Of a stretch of DNA of 55,447 nucleotides, positions 1 to 8,232 are shown piece by piece. How positions within the stretch are numbered: the stretch's first letter is position 1; every line of letters begins with the position of its first letter. Source of the DNA: an uncultured SAR86 cluster bacterium (GTDB lineage: Bacteria > Pseudomonadota > Gammaproteobacteria > Magnimaribacterales > D2472); contig CABXXT010000009.1 in assembly GCA_902516285.1 (NCBI GenBank), positions 1-55,447 of the forward strand, read 5' to 3'. Below the pieces are notes generated by a model. That model was given only the letters and a program-made list of their open reading frames with translations. It had not been told where the DNA came from and did not search any database. A program made the position numbers and the translations under genes.

Positions 1-2
1 AA

Positions 3-932
3 AAGTTTTATTTGTCCGAATCTGGGAATATATATGAAATATCTGCAAAAAATGAAATGAAATCAAATCAATTTTCACCTGTAAATACTGATTTAAATAA
101 CGTAAAAATTAACAATACCTCTATAGCTGCTTTTTTATGTATGTTTCTAATATTAATTTTTATGATATTTGATGATTTTATTGGCATAAGTGCTATTTAT
201 AGATTAATTTTTCAATCCTTAGTTGTTTTTTTAATGATCATCATGAGCGAGGAATATATATCGAATGTTGGAAATCTTTTGAATACTGGAAATATTTACT
301 TAGGTAACTTTGCTATACCTTTTACAATATTTTGTGTAGTTGGTCTAATGAATGCATTCAATATGATTGATGGTCTTAATGGGATATGTGCAGCTTTTGC
401 TCTAGTGCCTATTATATTTATTACTCTATTTGGTAATCTTTCATATGGACTATTAATACCAATTGGTTCAATTTTAGGATTTCTTGCTTACAACATGGGA
501 TTTTTAGGAAAAAAAAGGCGAGTCTTTCTTGGAGATAGCGGTTCAAATATATTAGGCTTCTTAGTTGCATTTCTTTGTATTGAGTTCACTCAAAATACAA
601 ATAATCCTTATTTACTAAATCCTGTAACTGCCCTATGGTTAGTAGCAATACCATTGGTGGATTGTATAAATGTGATGATGTCTAGAATTATGAGAGGCAT
701 TGGTCCTTTTGATCCTGGCAGAGATCACTTACATCATAGGCTTCTAAGTCTTGGCATTAAACCAAAAAGAATATTTTATATATTTATATCATTCTCAGTT
801 ACGCTTTCCTTAATTGGTATTATAATACAGCAAAATTTTAGTGAGCAAGCGTATATATCTTTTTTAGCATTCTGTATCTTTTCACTAATATATCTCATAA
901 TTACTAAAACTGTATTAAATAAAAATGTTTAA
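3..932 (+). CDS. WecA/MraY-type undecaprenyl-phosphate sugar-1-phosphate transferase, 5' end outside window
   Basis: Integral membrane enzyme that would transfer a HexNAc-1-phosphate from a UDP-sugar to undecaprenyl phosphate, the first step of lipid-linked glycan assembly. Counting from the TTG at 12, the family motifs are all visible: an Asp pair (FDD, about 53-55), NAFNMIDGLNG (114-124), FLGDSGSN (172-179) and the WecA-type HLHHR box (239-243). Several hydrophobic segments separate them. The frame is open to the left edge. The segment before the Asp pair is too short for the family's first helices and lacks the usual PxxGG region, so the true start is probably upstream and the TTG at 12 is not the real start. 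Its stop overlaps the next ATG by 8 nt. It may prime the glycan built by the cluster at 12.7-30.7 kb (inference). The family call is secure; the sugar is unknown. Confidence 0.85.
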   Translation, partial: KFYLSESGNIYEISAKNEMKSNQFSPVNTDLNNVKINNTSIAAFLCMFLILIFMIFDDFIGISAIYRLIFQSLVVFLMIIMSEEYISNVGNLLNTGNIYLGNFAIPFTIFCVVGLMNAFNMIDGLNGICAAFALVPIIFITLFGNLSYGLLIPIGSILGFLAYNMGFLGKKRRVFLGDSGSNILGFLVAFLCIEFTQNTNNPYLLNPVTALWLVAIPLVDCINVMMSRIMRGIGPFDPGRDHLHHRLLSLGIKPKRIFYIFISFSVTLSLIGIIIQQNFSEQAYISFLAFCIFSLIYLIITKTVLNKNV

Positions 933-1359
933 TTTTTTTAAGAAAAAAAAACCAGAAACTCAAGAACAAAGTTCAGATTTTGAAATAGAACTTACTGCAT
1001 CTGTATTGGCCTATGAAATAGCAAGGTCTGATGGAGAGATTGACGACAATGAGTTAGAAGTTCTTATGGAGGAAATAAAGGTTATATCAAAGAAAGTTAA
1101 TAAAGATGAGGCTGAGATACTTGAAATTATTGAAAAGTATAGCAAAGATAGCGTATCTTTTTACGAGTTTGTTGAGGATATTAATAATGACTATACAAAA
1201 GATGAGAAATTATCTTTACTAAAATTTATGTGGAAAATAGCTTATGCTGATGGAAAGCTTGAAGTTGATGAAGAACGTCTAATAAGAAGGCTTGCTGACT
1301 TAATAAGAATAAAAGATATGGATGTACTTAAGCTTAAGCATATATTTAAAAACACTTAA
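925..1359 (+). CDS. TerB-like domain protein
   Basis: A small acidic, helical cytoplasmic protein of 144 residues. Two repeated motifs typical of TerB/DjlA-N-like domains are visible: a first one near residues 22-51 (IARSDGEIDDNELEVLMEEI) and a second near 104-127 (AYADGKLEVDEERLIRR). Each has the metal-binding-like pattern of Asp-Gly followed by Glu/Asp. The N-terminus is a short basic and aromatic stretch (MFNFFKKKKP). It overlaps the WecA-like gene by 8 nt, so the two are probably co-transcribed. Its end overlaps by 4 nt the convergent esterase gene. TerB domains occur in stress and membrane-associated proteins, but the role of stand-alone ones is poorly defined, so no specific function is claimed. 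Confidence 0.75.
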   Translation: MFNFFKKKKPETQEQSSDFEIELTASVLAYEIARSDGEIDDNELEVLMEEIKVISKKVNKDEAEILEIIEKYSKDSVSFYEFVEDINNDYTKDEKLSLLKFMWKIAYADGKLEVDEERLIRRLADLIRIKDMDVLKLKHIFKNT

Positions 1360-3137
1360 CTACCTGCATAGTCTATGAAACTAGCATTATCTTTTAAAAA
1401 CTGCTCTGAACTTTTTCTATCACATTGCCCCTGATAATTTTTTATCTCGTTATCATAAATATCATTACCAACGAAAGTAAACATTTGAAGTAATATTACA
1501 CACTTTTCTAAACTGCTTACCCTATTGTCTTTATACAATTCCGTTGCAAGAGATTCATATGAAACATTATCAGTTTGCATCTTTAGATTACTCTTCTTGT
1601 CAATAATCATAAAATTTCTTTCTTCATCGTAACTTATCCAATGCTTACCATTAGTTGATTTTCCCGGAACACCATTTTTTGCAAAATTTGTCCAAAGCCT
1701 CATCATATTTTTTGAAGTATAAAATTTTGAAATTCCAGGCGGGTAAATTAAGTCCGACAAAGGGTATCCGCCTACCAAATCATAACTCCCTGTAAGCAAT
1801 GGGATCTCAGTTGCATGAGCTGCACCAATAAGATTTTTAAAATCTGCTACAAATAATCTTCTATGATCATCCCAGTCAAACCTATATGCGTAAAGTTCTT
1901 TGTTCCCCGTCTTTAAAAAACTATTCAATGGATCATCCACTCCTCTTATCTTCCAAGCCATACTTCTATAATGATTAAACGCTTCAAATGCGTCTTTATC
2001 TTTTAATACAACCTTAGGTAATCCAATTATTGATCCAATAAACGAATAATCTACGTCAATAAAATATTCAGCTGTGGATAACCAAAGTTTTACTTCATCT
2101 AAATTAGACCCTGCAATAGTTGGAACTTTATTTACATGATTTTTATCTGATAATGAATTTTGAAGACCATTTTCAGAGATAACCACTCCATCAGAAGTTG
2201 TAAGTGGTAATTCCTGATACGTTTTTCTATCAACATAGTGCTTAAAAAAACTATCTGTGGATAGCCCCTTTAAAATATTCCTAATTTCTTCATTTGACAT
2301 TTCACTTTGTTTTTTTGTTATATCTTGATCTTCAAAAATTTTGTTCACAATTTCCCAGCTAGAAAAATCAGAAGTTGATGATCTGGTTTTTTGTCTATAT
2401 GCATCATCAGTAGTTGTTGAGGTTGTATATCCAGACATAGATATTGCCTTGTGGAAAAGTCCCTTAGCCTTTTTTGAACCAATTAGTGATAAAACGTTAT
2501 GGCCCCCAGCTGATTCACCAAAAATAGTAATATTATCTTTGTCCCCATTAAAAAGGCTAATGTTACCTTGAACCCAATTAAGCGCAGCAATAATATCTAA
2601 AGTACCAAAATTTGATGTTTTATCCAAATCGGTTTGCATATTTTGAATAGCAGGATGATAAAACCAGCCAAAAGGTCCTAATCTATAATTTATTCTCACT
2701 ACAATTACATTATGTTTTCTTACCATTTTAGAAAAATCATATAAATCTTTTAAACCAGATGTATTTCCACCCCCATGAATCCAAAACATAACTGGCAATT
2801 TTTCTAAACTAACTTTTTTAGGTGCAAAAATATCAAGGTAAAGACAATCTTCATTCCCAACATAGTCTCCATCTCCATCTACTCCACCCAATGAGGAGGG
2901 TCTTTGCACACAAAAATTGTTATCGATAGGTTTTATAGTTCCAGGAAATGTAATTTCTCTTGGAGCTTTCCATCTGAAAGTACCAATGGGCGGCTGGGCA
3001 TAAGGAATATCTTCCCAAATAATAACTCTATTTTTGTTTGAACCACTTACATCTCCTGAAGATGTTGAAATAGTATATTCATCTCCCGGCAAAGAAATGA
3101 AAAAAGAAATAAATATAATTAAATATAATTTTTTCAT
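1356..3137 (-). CDS. exported type-B carboxylesterase (alpha/beta hydrolase)
   Basis: Hydrolyses carboxylic esters; probably periplasmic or secreted. It has 593 residues with a short hydrophobic signal-like N-terminus (MKKLYLIIFISFFISLPG). Type-B carboxylesterase hallmarks are present: a Cys pair around 76 and 98, the EDCLYLDIF block (96-104), the oxyanion-hole HGGG (121-124) and the nucleophile elbow GESAGG (207-212, Ser209). Later come an acidic residue in GSNLDEVKLW (about 343) and a His in GAAHATEIPLL (about 440). The triad is therefore complete. Length is normal for bacterial members of the family. It stands alone on this strand, with its start facing tRNA-Pro and its 3' end overlapping the TerB-like gene by 4 nt. 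The natural substrate cannot be read from sequence. Confidence 0.9.
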   Translation of the reverse strand: MKKLYLIIFISFFISLPGDEYTISTSSGDVSGSNKNRVIIWEDIPYAQPPIGTFRWKAPREITFPGTIKPIDNNFCVQRPSSLGGVDGDGDYVGNEDCLYLDIFAPKKVSLEKLPVMFWIHGGGNTSGLKDLYDFSKMVRKHNVIVVRINYRLGPFGWFYHPAIQNMQTDLDKTSNFGTLDIIAALNWVQGNISLFNGDKDNITIFGESAGGHNVLSLIGSKKAKGLFHKAISMSGYTTSTTTDDAYRQKTRSSTSDFSSWEIVNKIFEDQDITKKQSEMSNEEIRNILKGLSTDSFFKHYVDRKTYQELPLTTSDGVVISENGLQNSLSDKNHVNKVPTIAGSNLDEVKLWLSTAEYFIDVDYSFIGSIIGLPKVVLKDKDAFEAFNHYRSMAWKIRGVDDPLNSFLKTGNKELYAYRFDWDDHRRLFVADFKNLIGAAHATEIPLLTGSYDLVGGYPLSDLIYPPGISKFYTSKNMMRLWTNFAKNGVPGKSTNGKHWISYDEERNFMIIDKKSNLKMQTDNVSYESLATELYKDNRVSSLEKCVILLQMFTFVGNDIYDNEIKNYQGQCDRKSSEQFLKDNASFIDYAGS

Positions 3138-3194
3138 AGGGGTTGGTGTGATATTGTTTATATATCAATATTATAACTTAAATATAGTAATATT

Positions 3195-3271
3195 CGGGAT
3201 GTAGCGCAGCCTGGTAGCGCACTACACTGGGGGTGTAGTGGTCGTCGGTTCAAATCCGGCCATCCCGACCA
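3195..3271 (+). tRNA. tRNA-Pro (anticodon GGG)
   Basis: A 77-nt cloverleaf. The 7-bp acceptor stem pairs CGGGATG (3195-3201) with CATCCCG (3261-3267), followed by discriminator A and an encoded CCA (3269-3271). The anticodon stem is CTACA/TGTAG with a 7-nt loop (3227-3233); the anticodon GGG is at 3229-3231. The T-loop GGTTCAAATCC is canonical, and the D-arm AGCGCAGCCTGGTAGCGC is typical of proline tRNAs. Confidence 0.97.
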
Positions 3272-3489
3272 TCTTCAATAAACAATTGGCATATTAATTG
3301 CAATAAACTTAGATATGTGGGCTAAAATGCTATCATATTTATTAAAAATACTTATAATGATCGAACGTTAATACAAAATGTTTTATTTTGAAACATAATA
3401 TTATTCCATGACTGAAACACTTTTATTTATGGAACAAAAAACATTTTTATGATTTAATACGGTAACTAGGGCTAATTAAGAGGAAAATA
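3272..3489 (+). promoter_or_regulatory. intergenic region between tRNA-Pro and the YjbE-like gene; candidate promoter and RBS
   Basis: No coding sequence seen. A perfect TATAAT lies at 3353-3358, but no good -35 hexamer sits 16-18 nt upstream, so the promoter is only a candidate. The stretch is very AT-rich. A clear Shine-Dalgarno-like AAGAGGA (3478-3484) precedes the ATG at 3490 with good spacing, which decides that start. The leader would be about 130 nt if the TATAAT is used. I see no convincing hairpin in it. Confidence 0.35.
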
Positions 3490-3993
3490 ATGGCAAAATT
3501 TATAAAATCCAGGTTTAAAGTATTGTGGGGAACTGTTTTTGCGTTCTTTTATGGTTTTCTACCAAACAATATCCAAGCAGATGATCATGAAGTCGATGAT
3601 GTAGTTTTAGAAGATGTTGATCCGATGGAGGAAGAGACAGATGATGTGGAGGATCTCGATTCAAAACCAGGTTCAGTTTCACTTAGCCCTGGTGCTATTG
3701 CTGCTGCTGTTGCAGCTGCCGCTGCTATACTAAGCGAGGGTGATGACAATGTAATCACTCCTGCTCCTGCGCCAACACCGGCTCCGACACCTGCGCCAAC
3801 ACCGGCTCCGACACCTGCACCAAGCACTGCAACAAGTACTTCTACTGACACAAGCACGTCAACTGGCACAAGTACTTCAACAGATACAAGCACTAGCACT
3901 AGCACAAGCACTAGCACAAGCACTAGCACTAGCACTAGCACAAGTACTAGCACAAGCACAAGCACCGGAACAAGTACAAGTACTGGTACCTAG
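3490..3993 (+). CDS. secreted low-complexity Pro/Ala and Ser/Thr repeat protein, YjbE/GfcA-like
   Basis: 167 residues. A signal peptide is likely: basic start (MAKFIKSRFK), hydrophobic core (VLWGTVFAFFYGFLP) and a cut near IQA-DD. Then come an acidic stretch (about 33-58), an Ala-rich helix-like segment (AIAAAVAAAAAIL, about 69-81), a short EGDDN linker, a (T/A)PAP repeat and a long Thr-Ser tail ending in TSTGT. Known E. coli YjbE and GfcA have the same plan: small, secreted, a small-residue hydrophobic segment, a Gly/Asp-rich linker, then a Thr/Ser tail. Both are first genes of capsule/EPS operons that also encode YjbH/GfcD. The gene here is convergent with a YjbH-like gene and separated from it by one terminator. 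That context supports a role in extracellular polysaccharide production; orthology is inference, because low-complexity sequence aligns poorly. Confidence 0.6.
   Translation: MAKFIKSRFKVLWGTVFAFFYGFLPNNIQADDHEVDDVVLEDVDPMEEETDDVEDLDSKPGSVSLSPGAIAAAVAAAAAILSEGDDNVITPAPAPTPAPTPAPTPAPTPAPSTATSTSTDTSTSTGTSTSTDTSTSTSTSTSTSTSTSTSTSTSTSTSTGTSTSTGT
3758..3990 (+). repeat. in-gene tandem repeats: 24-bp Pro/Ala unit and a Thr-Ser microsatellite-like tract
   Basis: A 24-bp unit encoding AP/TP dipeptides occurs twice as a perfect tandem at 3769-3792 and 3793-3816. From about 3832 to 3990 the sequence is an almost uninterrupted alternation of Thr and Ser codons (ACA/ACT with AGC/AGT), interrupted only by Asp and Gly codons. 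Such arrays can change length by slippage in whole repeat units without breaking the frame. Confidence 0.9.
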
Positions 3994-4010
3994 TAATTTA
4001 TTCATGATTT

Positions 4011-4041
4011 AAAAAGCGGGTTATTTACCCGCTTTTTTTTT
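4011..4041. terminator. bidirectional rho-independent terminator
   Basis: AAAAAGCGGG (4011-4020), a 7-nt loop (4021-4027), then CCCGC and a long T run (4028-4041). The stem is AGCGGG/CCCGCT extended by A-T pairs. It lies 17 nt after the stop of the YjbE-like gene on the + strand and 24 nt after the stop of the YjbH-like gene on the - strand. The long T run favours the + direction; the complementary A run provides a U tract for the leftward transcript. Confidence 0.9.
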
Positions 4042-4065
4042 AAAGTTAAATTTTAATTATCTTAG

Positions 4066-6194
4066 TCAATCGAGAAATCCACTCCACTGTCTAAATAGTT
4101 CATAATTGGTTGAGTTATATATAAGTCCCTTTAAATCTTTGTCATGAACTAATTTTGCTCCTCCATCTCTTGTTAGTGGAGATATTTTGAAAGTTGAATA
4201 TTCTCCACTATAACTATTTGAAAACAAATCTAAAGGAAATTGAAAGTAAAATCCTTTATCAAAGCTTCCCTCACCAAAAATTTCAGCTGGTACATCTGTT
4301 CTTGTAAAATAAATACCAGATTTGAAACCAGATTTAATCGTTCTTGACAGATCCAAAGTAAACCCATCATCTTTAGCCAAATATCTACCATAGCTCAAAC
4401 TTAAATCAACACCCTTAGCAAATCGATAACCAAAATTAATATGTCCTGTAGTGGTTTTATACTCTTGAAAATCAAGTCTTTTATCAAATGCCCTTTGTCT
4501 AACATAAAACATTTCAATGCCAATATTATAGTTTCTATTAAAAGGCTTATATAATAGTTCTCCCCCCAACCCACCATACATCTGTTCAAAAATACCAGCA
4601 GTTATCTTAGAATAAATTTCTTTATATGGGGACCAAATATAATCAAGCTGCATCCTATTAATATGAATATTATCTTCTTTAAGATACTTAACAACATCGG
4701 TTCTCACATGTTGCATCAAAGAATCTGGCTTATATAAAACATCTGAAAAATTATTAAATATTGGATAGATCAACTCTGACGATAATATAAGATTTCTATT
4801 GAATTGAATCTCGCTATTATAATTTAAATCAATACCACCAAAATAGAATTTTTCTGGACTTCCAACGTATGAGCGAACCGAAGGACTTAAAGATGAAAAA
4901 ACTACTGGAAATTTAACTTTAGGTTTAAAATCATCTTTCAAATATCCGCCAGGATCCCCAGAATCAAGTTTAGTATTTCTAATTGTTAGTTCAATTGGAG
5001 TATCTTTATTGTCAAAATATTTAGCAAGATAAGAAATTTTGTTAGTTTCAATTCCAGCATTAACGTGGCTAATATTTATAGTTTTAAGTTTTACCTCATG
5101 CTCTTTGGCAACTTCATTGGCGATGAAGGATGCATAAGATGATGATCTTATTGCATTTCTATGTTCAGAGGTTGAAATAGATATATCCAAATTGCCTTCA
5201 TCAAGATTAGATGTCTGTAATAAAAGTTTATTTTTATTTAGATTTTTTAGAAGATCTTCATAAAAATCTAATTTTTTGTTTCCGGTTTTATCTGAATTAG
5301 TTAATTCTGGAGAAAATTTAGGTTTGGTGCTTAGATTATTATTAAATGTTAGTCCGTAAGTAAAACTAAAATTAAGAGTATTTCCTTTAATATAAGAAAC
5401 ATCAAAAGTAAGATGATTATTCCATGGAAAGCTTAAACCAAAATTAATATCACTTTCTTTTTTTCTAATATCTGAAATGAAACCAAAAGAATTGCCTGCA
5501 GAAATGTCTAGATAATTAAATGGATCTAATTCTAATTTTAATTTGAGTCCTCTTGATTTTGGAATTAAATATTCAATTCCACCAAAAATTGAAGCATCCC
5601 CCCTGAACCACAAATCATAAGATGGTGATCCTCCCGAATTATAATTATCTGAACTTGATGGTCTATTAATAAGTCCCTCTGAAATAAATGAAAGAGGGTT
5701 TTCAAAAGAATCTTTTCCAGCAAATTTTCCCCACCCAAGCCCTAAAGAAAGAATTAAATTATTTAAACCTTTTGATATCACAATATATTCTTTTGTAAAA
5801 AGTCCAGTACCTGAAAAATCATCCAAACCTATTGCTATATTTGGAATTTTCGCTTTTTTGGATTTATATATGAATTTGACATTAAAACCCTTGTCTAAGT
5901 ATAGTCCCCTTTTATTTCCCCATTCTAAATCAGATGGTCTATAGTAAAAATAGCCAGCCTCTAACCAATCAAAAGGTGAGACAGATAATGTTCCATATTT
6001 CCATATATCATTTCTATTTAAAATTAGTGATACTGAGCCCTCAGGTTTTGAAAGAGCAGATGGAGTTTGTATTAATCCAATCTGGCCAAATGAATTAAAA
6101 GTTGGAGAATAGCTAGGGGTAGGATTTAAGAAAAGGTAATTTTTGTAGTCAGCAGAAACTGTAAAAGCAAAAATTAGTAAAAAAAAAATCTCAT
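4066..6194 (-). CDS. yjbH: YjbH/GfcD-like outer-membrane exopolysaccharide protein, with a probable 1-nt frameshift in its signal peptide
   Basis: Outer-membrane beta-structure protein of the YjbH/GfcD (DUF940) family, tied to export of extracellular polysaccharide. The uninterrupted frame encodes the whole mature protein. It carries the family N-terminus NSFGQIGLIQTPSA followed by a stretch ending SPFDWLEAGYFYRP, then long alternating strands. No ATG, GTG or TTG occurs in that frame near the signal peptide; the first such codon, a TTG at 5826, would delete the conserved N-terminus. The ATG at 6194 lies 8 nt after the preceding stop and reads into a T10 tract (A10 at 6179-6188 on the + strand). 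One extra T gives MRFFFLLIFAFTVSADY, a clean signal peptide joined to the long frame, for about 709 residues, near the family length of about 700. Alternatives are an ATT start at 6207 or a sequencing error. It follows the SLBB gene in the same operon. Confidence 0.8.
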
Positions 6195-6202
6195 ATTTTA
6201 GT

Positions 6203-7963
6203 CTAATTAGAATTATTCAAGACTGAAAGTGATGTAAGGCTAAGAGCAACGCTACTAATTATTGGAGCCCAGATAGAAGCCACTTGAATAGACGAAGTAA
6301 AATCTGCTGATTGAGGTACATAAATAATCGAGCCAGGATATAACAAATTTCTTTCGTTTTCAGCAACAATAAATGAAAGTCTTGATTTATTTTTCAAATT
6401 AATCGTCTCACCATTAGGGTATACAACAAAAATATTATCTAGGTCAGAAGATTCTAAGGCTCCACCAGCTTTGTTAATATAATAATTAATGTCCTTACCA
6501 GATGAATATCTAATTGCACCTGGATTGCTTATTTTTCCTTGTATAAAAACTTGCTGAGTGATATTAGGAATAATTATTCTATCTCCATCAGAAATTAATG
6601 TATCTAATGAACTGTCGTTATCTATTAAATCAAGGTCAAATTCTGCAATAACTCTGCCAGTACTTTCTGAATTTTTTATTTGATCTATAAGTAATCCAAG
6701 ATCAACACTATTTGAGCTTGCAGAGGTATTTAAAATTAAATTATCAATAAAAGTGTTATAAAGCTTTTCTTTCGATTGATTATTGATAAGCAATGCTTCT
6801 TTATTTTCTAGATATCCACCAAAAGGATAAGCCGAATCTGTGTAACCACCAGCAGTTTTAATTGCTTCACTTAATGTGGTTCCTTCCGAAAACTTGTATG
6901 TTCCAGGATTACGAACTGCTCCAATCAAATTTACTTTATTAATCTTATATTCTCTAATAAAAACTGAATCACTATCATTAAATTTAAAGTTTTCTAATTC
7001 ATCTAATGTTACTTCAAGTACTTTACTTACACCTTCTTCAATTCTTTTTACAACAATATTATTTAAGTCACTGTTTTTACTAAATCCAGCACCATATAAT
7101 AATATATCCTCAAAAGATTCATCTTTTTTTAATTCGAATACAGCTTTTCTTGTGAAACCAGATTCAAGTGAGATAATGGTGCCAATCGAGTTGACAACAA
7201 TGCTATCACCTGATCTCAACCCTAATGGAAGGTTATAAACACCTTTTATAAGAACGTCATATAAATCTAGGCTTTGCAATACAGTACCATTTCTTATATG
7301 GTCAATTTTTCTGTAGCTACCAATTTCATTTAAACCACCTGCCATGCTCAAGGCATGCAATATGTTTGCATTACCATTAAGCGTATAAATGCCAGGATTA
7401 AATGCATTTCCAGCGATCAATATACTTATGTCTCTTACATTTTTTAAGGATATGTAAACCTCGGTACCAATAAGAGCACTACTAACCTTTGCTTTAATGA
7501 GTGAACTTGCGTCATCTAGTGACAGACCAGAAAGATTAACTTTTCCTATATCAGGTAAGTTTATTGAACCATCTCTTAAAATAGAATAAGAATTTATAGA
7601 GTCTTCCTGACCTAAAAACTGTATTTCTAAAACATCTCCGAAATCTAGTATATAGGATGAGTCAAGATTTGGCTCGTTAACTGGCATAAATGATGTTTGA
7701 ACAGTATCAAAAAAATCAGAACCAAATAACTTGGTGCCATCCAAAAATCTATCAAGGCTCTCTTTATCTTCTTTATCTATAGAGGTTGATGCCCTTCTAT
7801 AAACTGGTTGTTCTGAATTCTTTTTTAATTCCATCCTCTCGAGAACATCATTTCTGATATCTTCTGGTAAACTTTCTAAAAACTCATCATCTAGTTCTTG
7901 AGCTAATATAGGCAAAGAAAGCAAAACAAGAATAAAAAATCTTACAATATTAGTCTTAATCAA
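6203..7963 (-). CDS. polysaccharide export protein with several SLBB domains (Wza/GfcE-like)
   Basis: Periplasmic/outer-membrane export protein for capsule or exopolysaccharide, 586 residues. It has a signal peptide (MIKTNIVRFFILVLLSLPILAQ) with no lipobox Cys. The polysaccharide-export domain begins near residue 104 (YILDFGDVLEIQFLG, then ILRDGSINLPDIGKVNLSG). At least three SLBB-type repeats follow, with cores at about 182-210 (ILIAGNAFNPGIYTL), about 345-373 (VNLIGAVRNPGTYKF) and about 475-500 (VFIQGKISNPGAIRY). A hydrophobic C-terminal segment could be a membrane helix. It is much longer than E. coli Wza (about 380 residues). It overlaps ihfA by 4 nt and is followed 8 nt later by the YjbH-like gene, so the pair is the distal end of the infC-ihfA transcription unit. 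Confidence 0.88.
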   Translation of the reverse strand: MIKTNIVRFFILVLLSLPILAQELDDEFLESLPEDIRNDVLERMELKKNSEQPVYRRASTSIDKEDKESLDRFLDGTKLFGSDFFDTVQTSFMPVNEPNLDSSYILDFGDVLEIQFLGQEDSINSYSILRDGSINLPDIGKVNLSGLSLDDASSLIKAKVSSALIGTEVYISLKNVRDISILIAGNAFNPGIYTLNGNANILHALSMAGGLNEIGSYRKIDHIRNGTVLQSLDLYDVLIKGVYNLPLGLRSGDSIVVNSIGTIISLESGFTRKAVFELKKDESFEDILLYGAGFSKNSDLNNIVVKRIEEGVSKVLEVTLDELENFKFNDSDSVFIREYKINKVNLIGAVRNPGTYKFSEGTTLSEAIKTAGGYTDSAYPFGGYLENKEALLINNQSKEKLYNTFIDNLILNTSASSNSVDLGLLIDQIKNSESTGRVIAEFDLDLIDNDSSLDTLISDGDRIIIPNITQQVFIQGKISNPGAIRYSSGKDINYYINKAGGALESSDLDNIFVVYPNGETINLKNKSRLSFIVAENERNLLYPGSIIYVPQSADFTSSIQVASIWAPIISSVALSLTSLSVLNNSN

Positions 7964-8232
7964 TTTAGTATCTCTTTTGTTTTAACCGATGGTTTAAAAA
8001 TAAGCTTTTTTGTGGGATTTATTATATACGATTCTAGTGTTTTTGGGTTTCTACCTATTCTTTTTGGAGTAATATGCTTAGAAAAGGTTCCAAACGCACT
8101 TAATTTAACTTTTTTTAATTTTGATTCTTTTTTTAGTATTAATAAGAATTTATCCAATAAAAGCTTGCTATCTTTCAATGTTATACCAAGCTCATTTGAG
8201 ATATTTCTAGATATAGATGATTTAGTACTCAA
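7960..8232 (-). CDS. ihfA: integration host factor alpha subunit (HU/IHF family)
   Basis: DNA-bending protein of 90 residues. The HU/IHF signature is visible as GRNPKTLESYIINPTKKLIFKPS (about 59-81), preceded by the GTFSK strand (48-52). It is assigned to the alpha subunit because it directly follows pheT, the conserved gammaproteobacterial place for ihfA, and because a separate IHF-beta lies beside rpsA at 36.3 kb. The start is a TTG whose last two bases overlap the pheT stop, indicating translational coupling. Its stop overlaps the SLBB gene by 4 nt. Confidence 0.88.
   Translation of the reverse strand: MSTKSSISRNISNELGITLKDSKLLLDKFLLILKKESKLKKVKLSAFGTFSKHITPKRIGRNPKTLESYIINPTKKLIFKPSVKTKEILN

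Noticed and set aside
3285-3304. Short dyad downstream of tRNA-Pro.
   Set aside because: Short, weak and without a T run, so not called a terminator.
3585-3965. A 126-codon open frame of alternating Leu and Val on the minus strand opposite the YjbE-like gene.
   Set aside because: It is the reverse reading of the Ser/Thr and Pro/Ala repeat, with no start signal; a by-product of repeat composition.
3831-3990. Short tandem repeats that might suggest a CRISPR array.
   Set aside because: Units of 6-12 bp without spacers, inside a coding frame; no cas genes nearby.
6187-6216. ATT or ATA as the YjbH start without any frameshift.
   Set aside because: Possible, because ATT at 6207 gives a plausible signal peptide too, but such starts are very rare outside infC; kept as an alternative rather than the main call.
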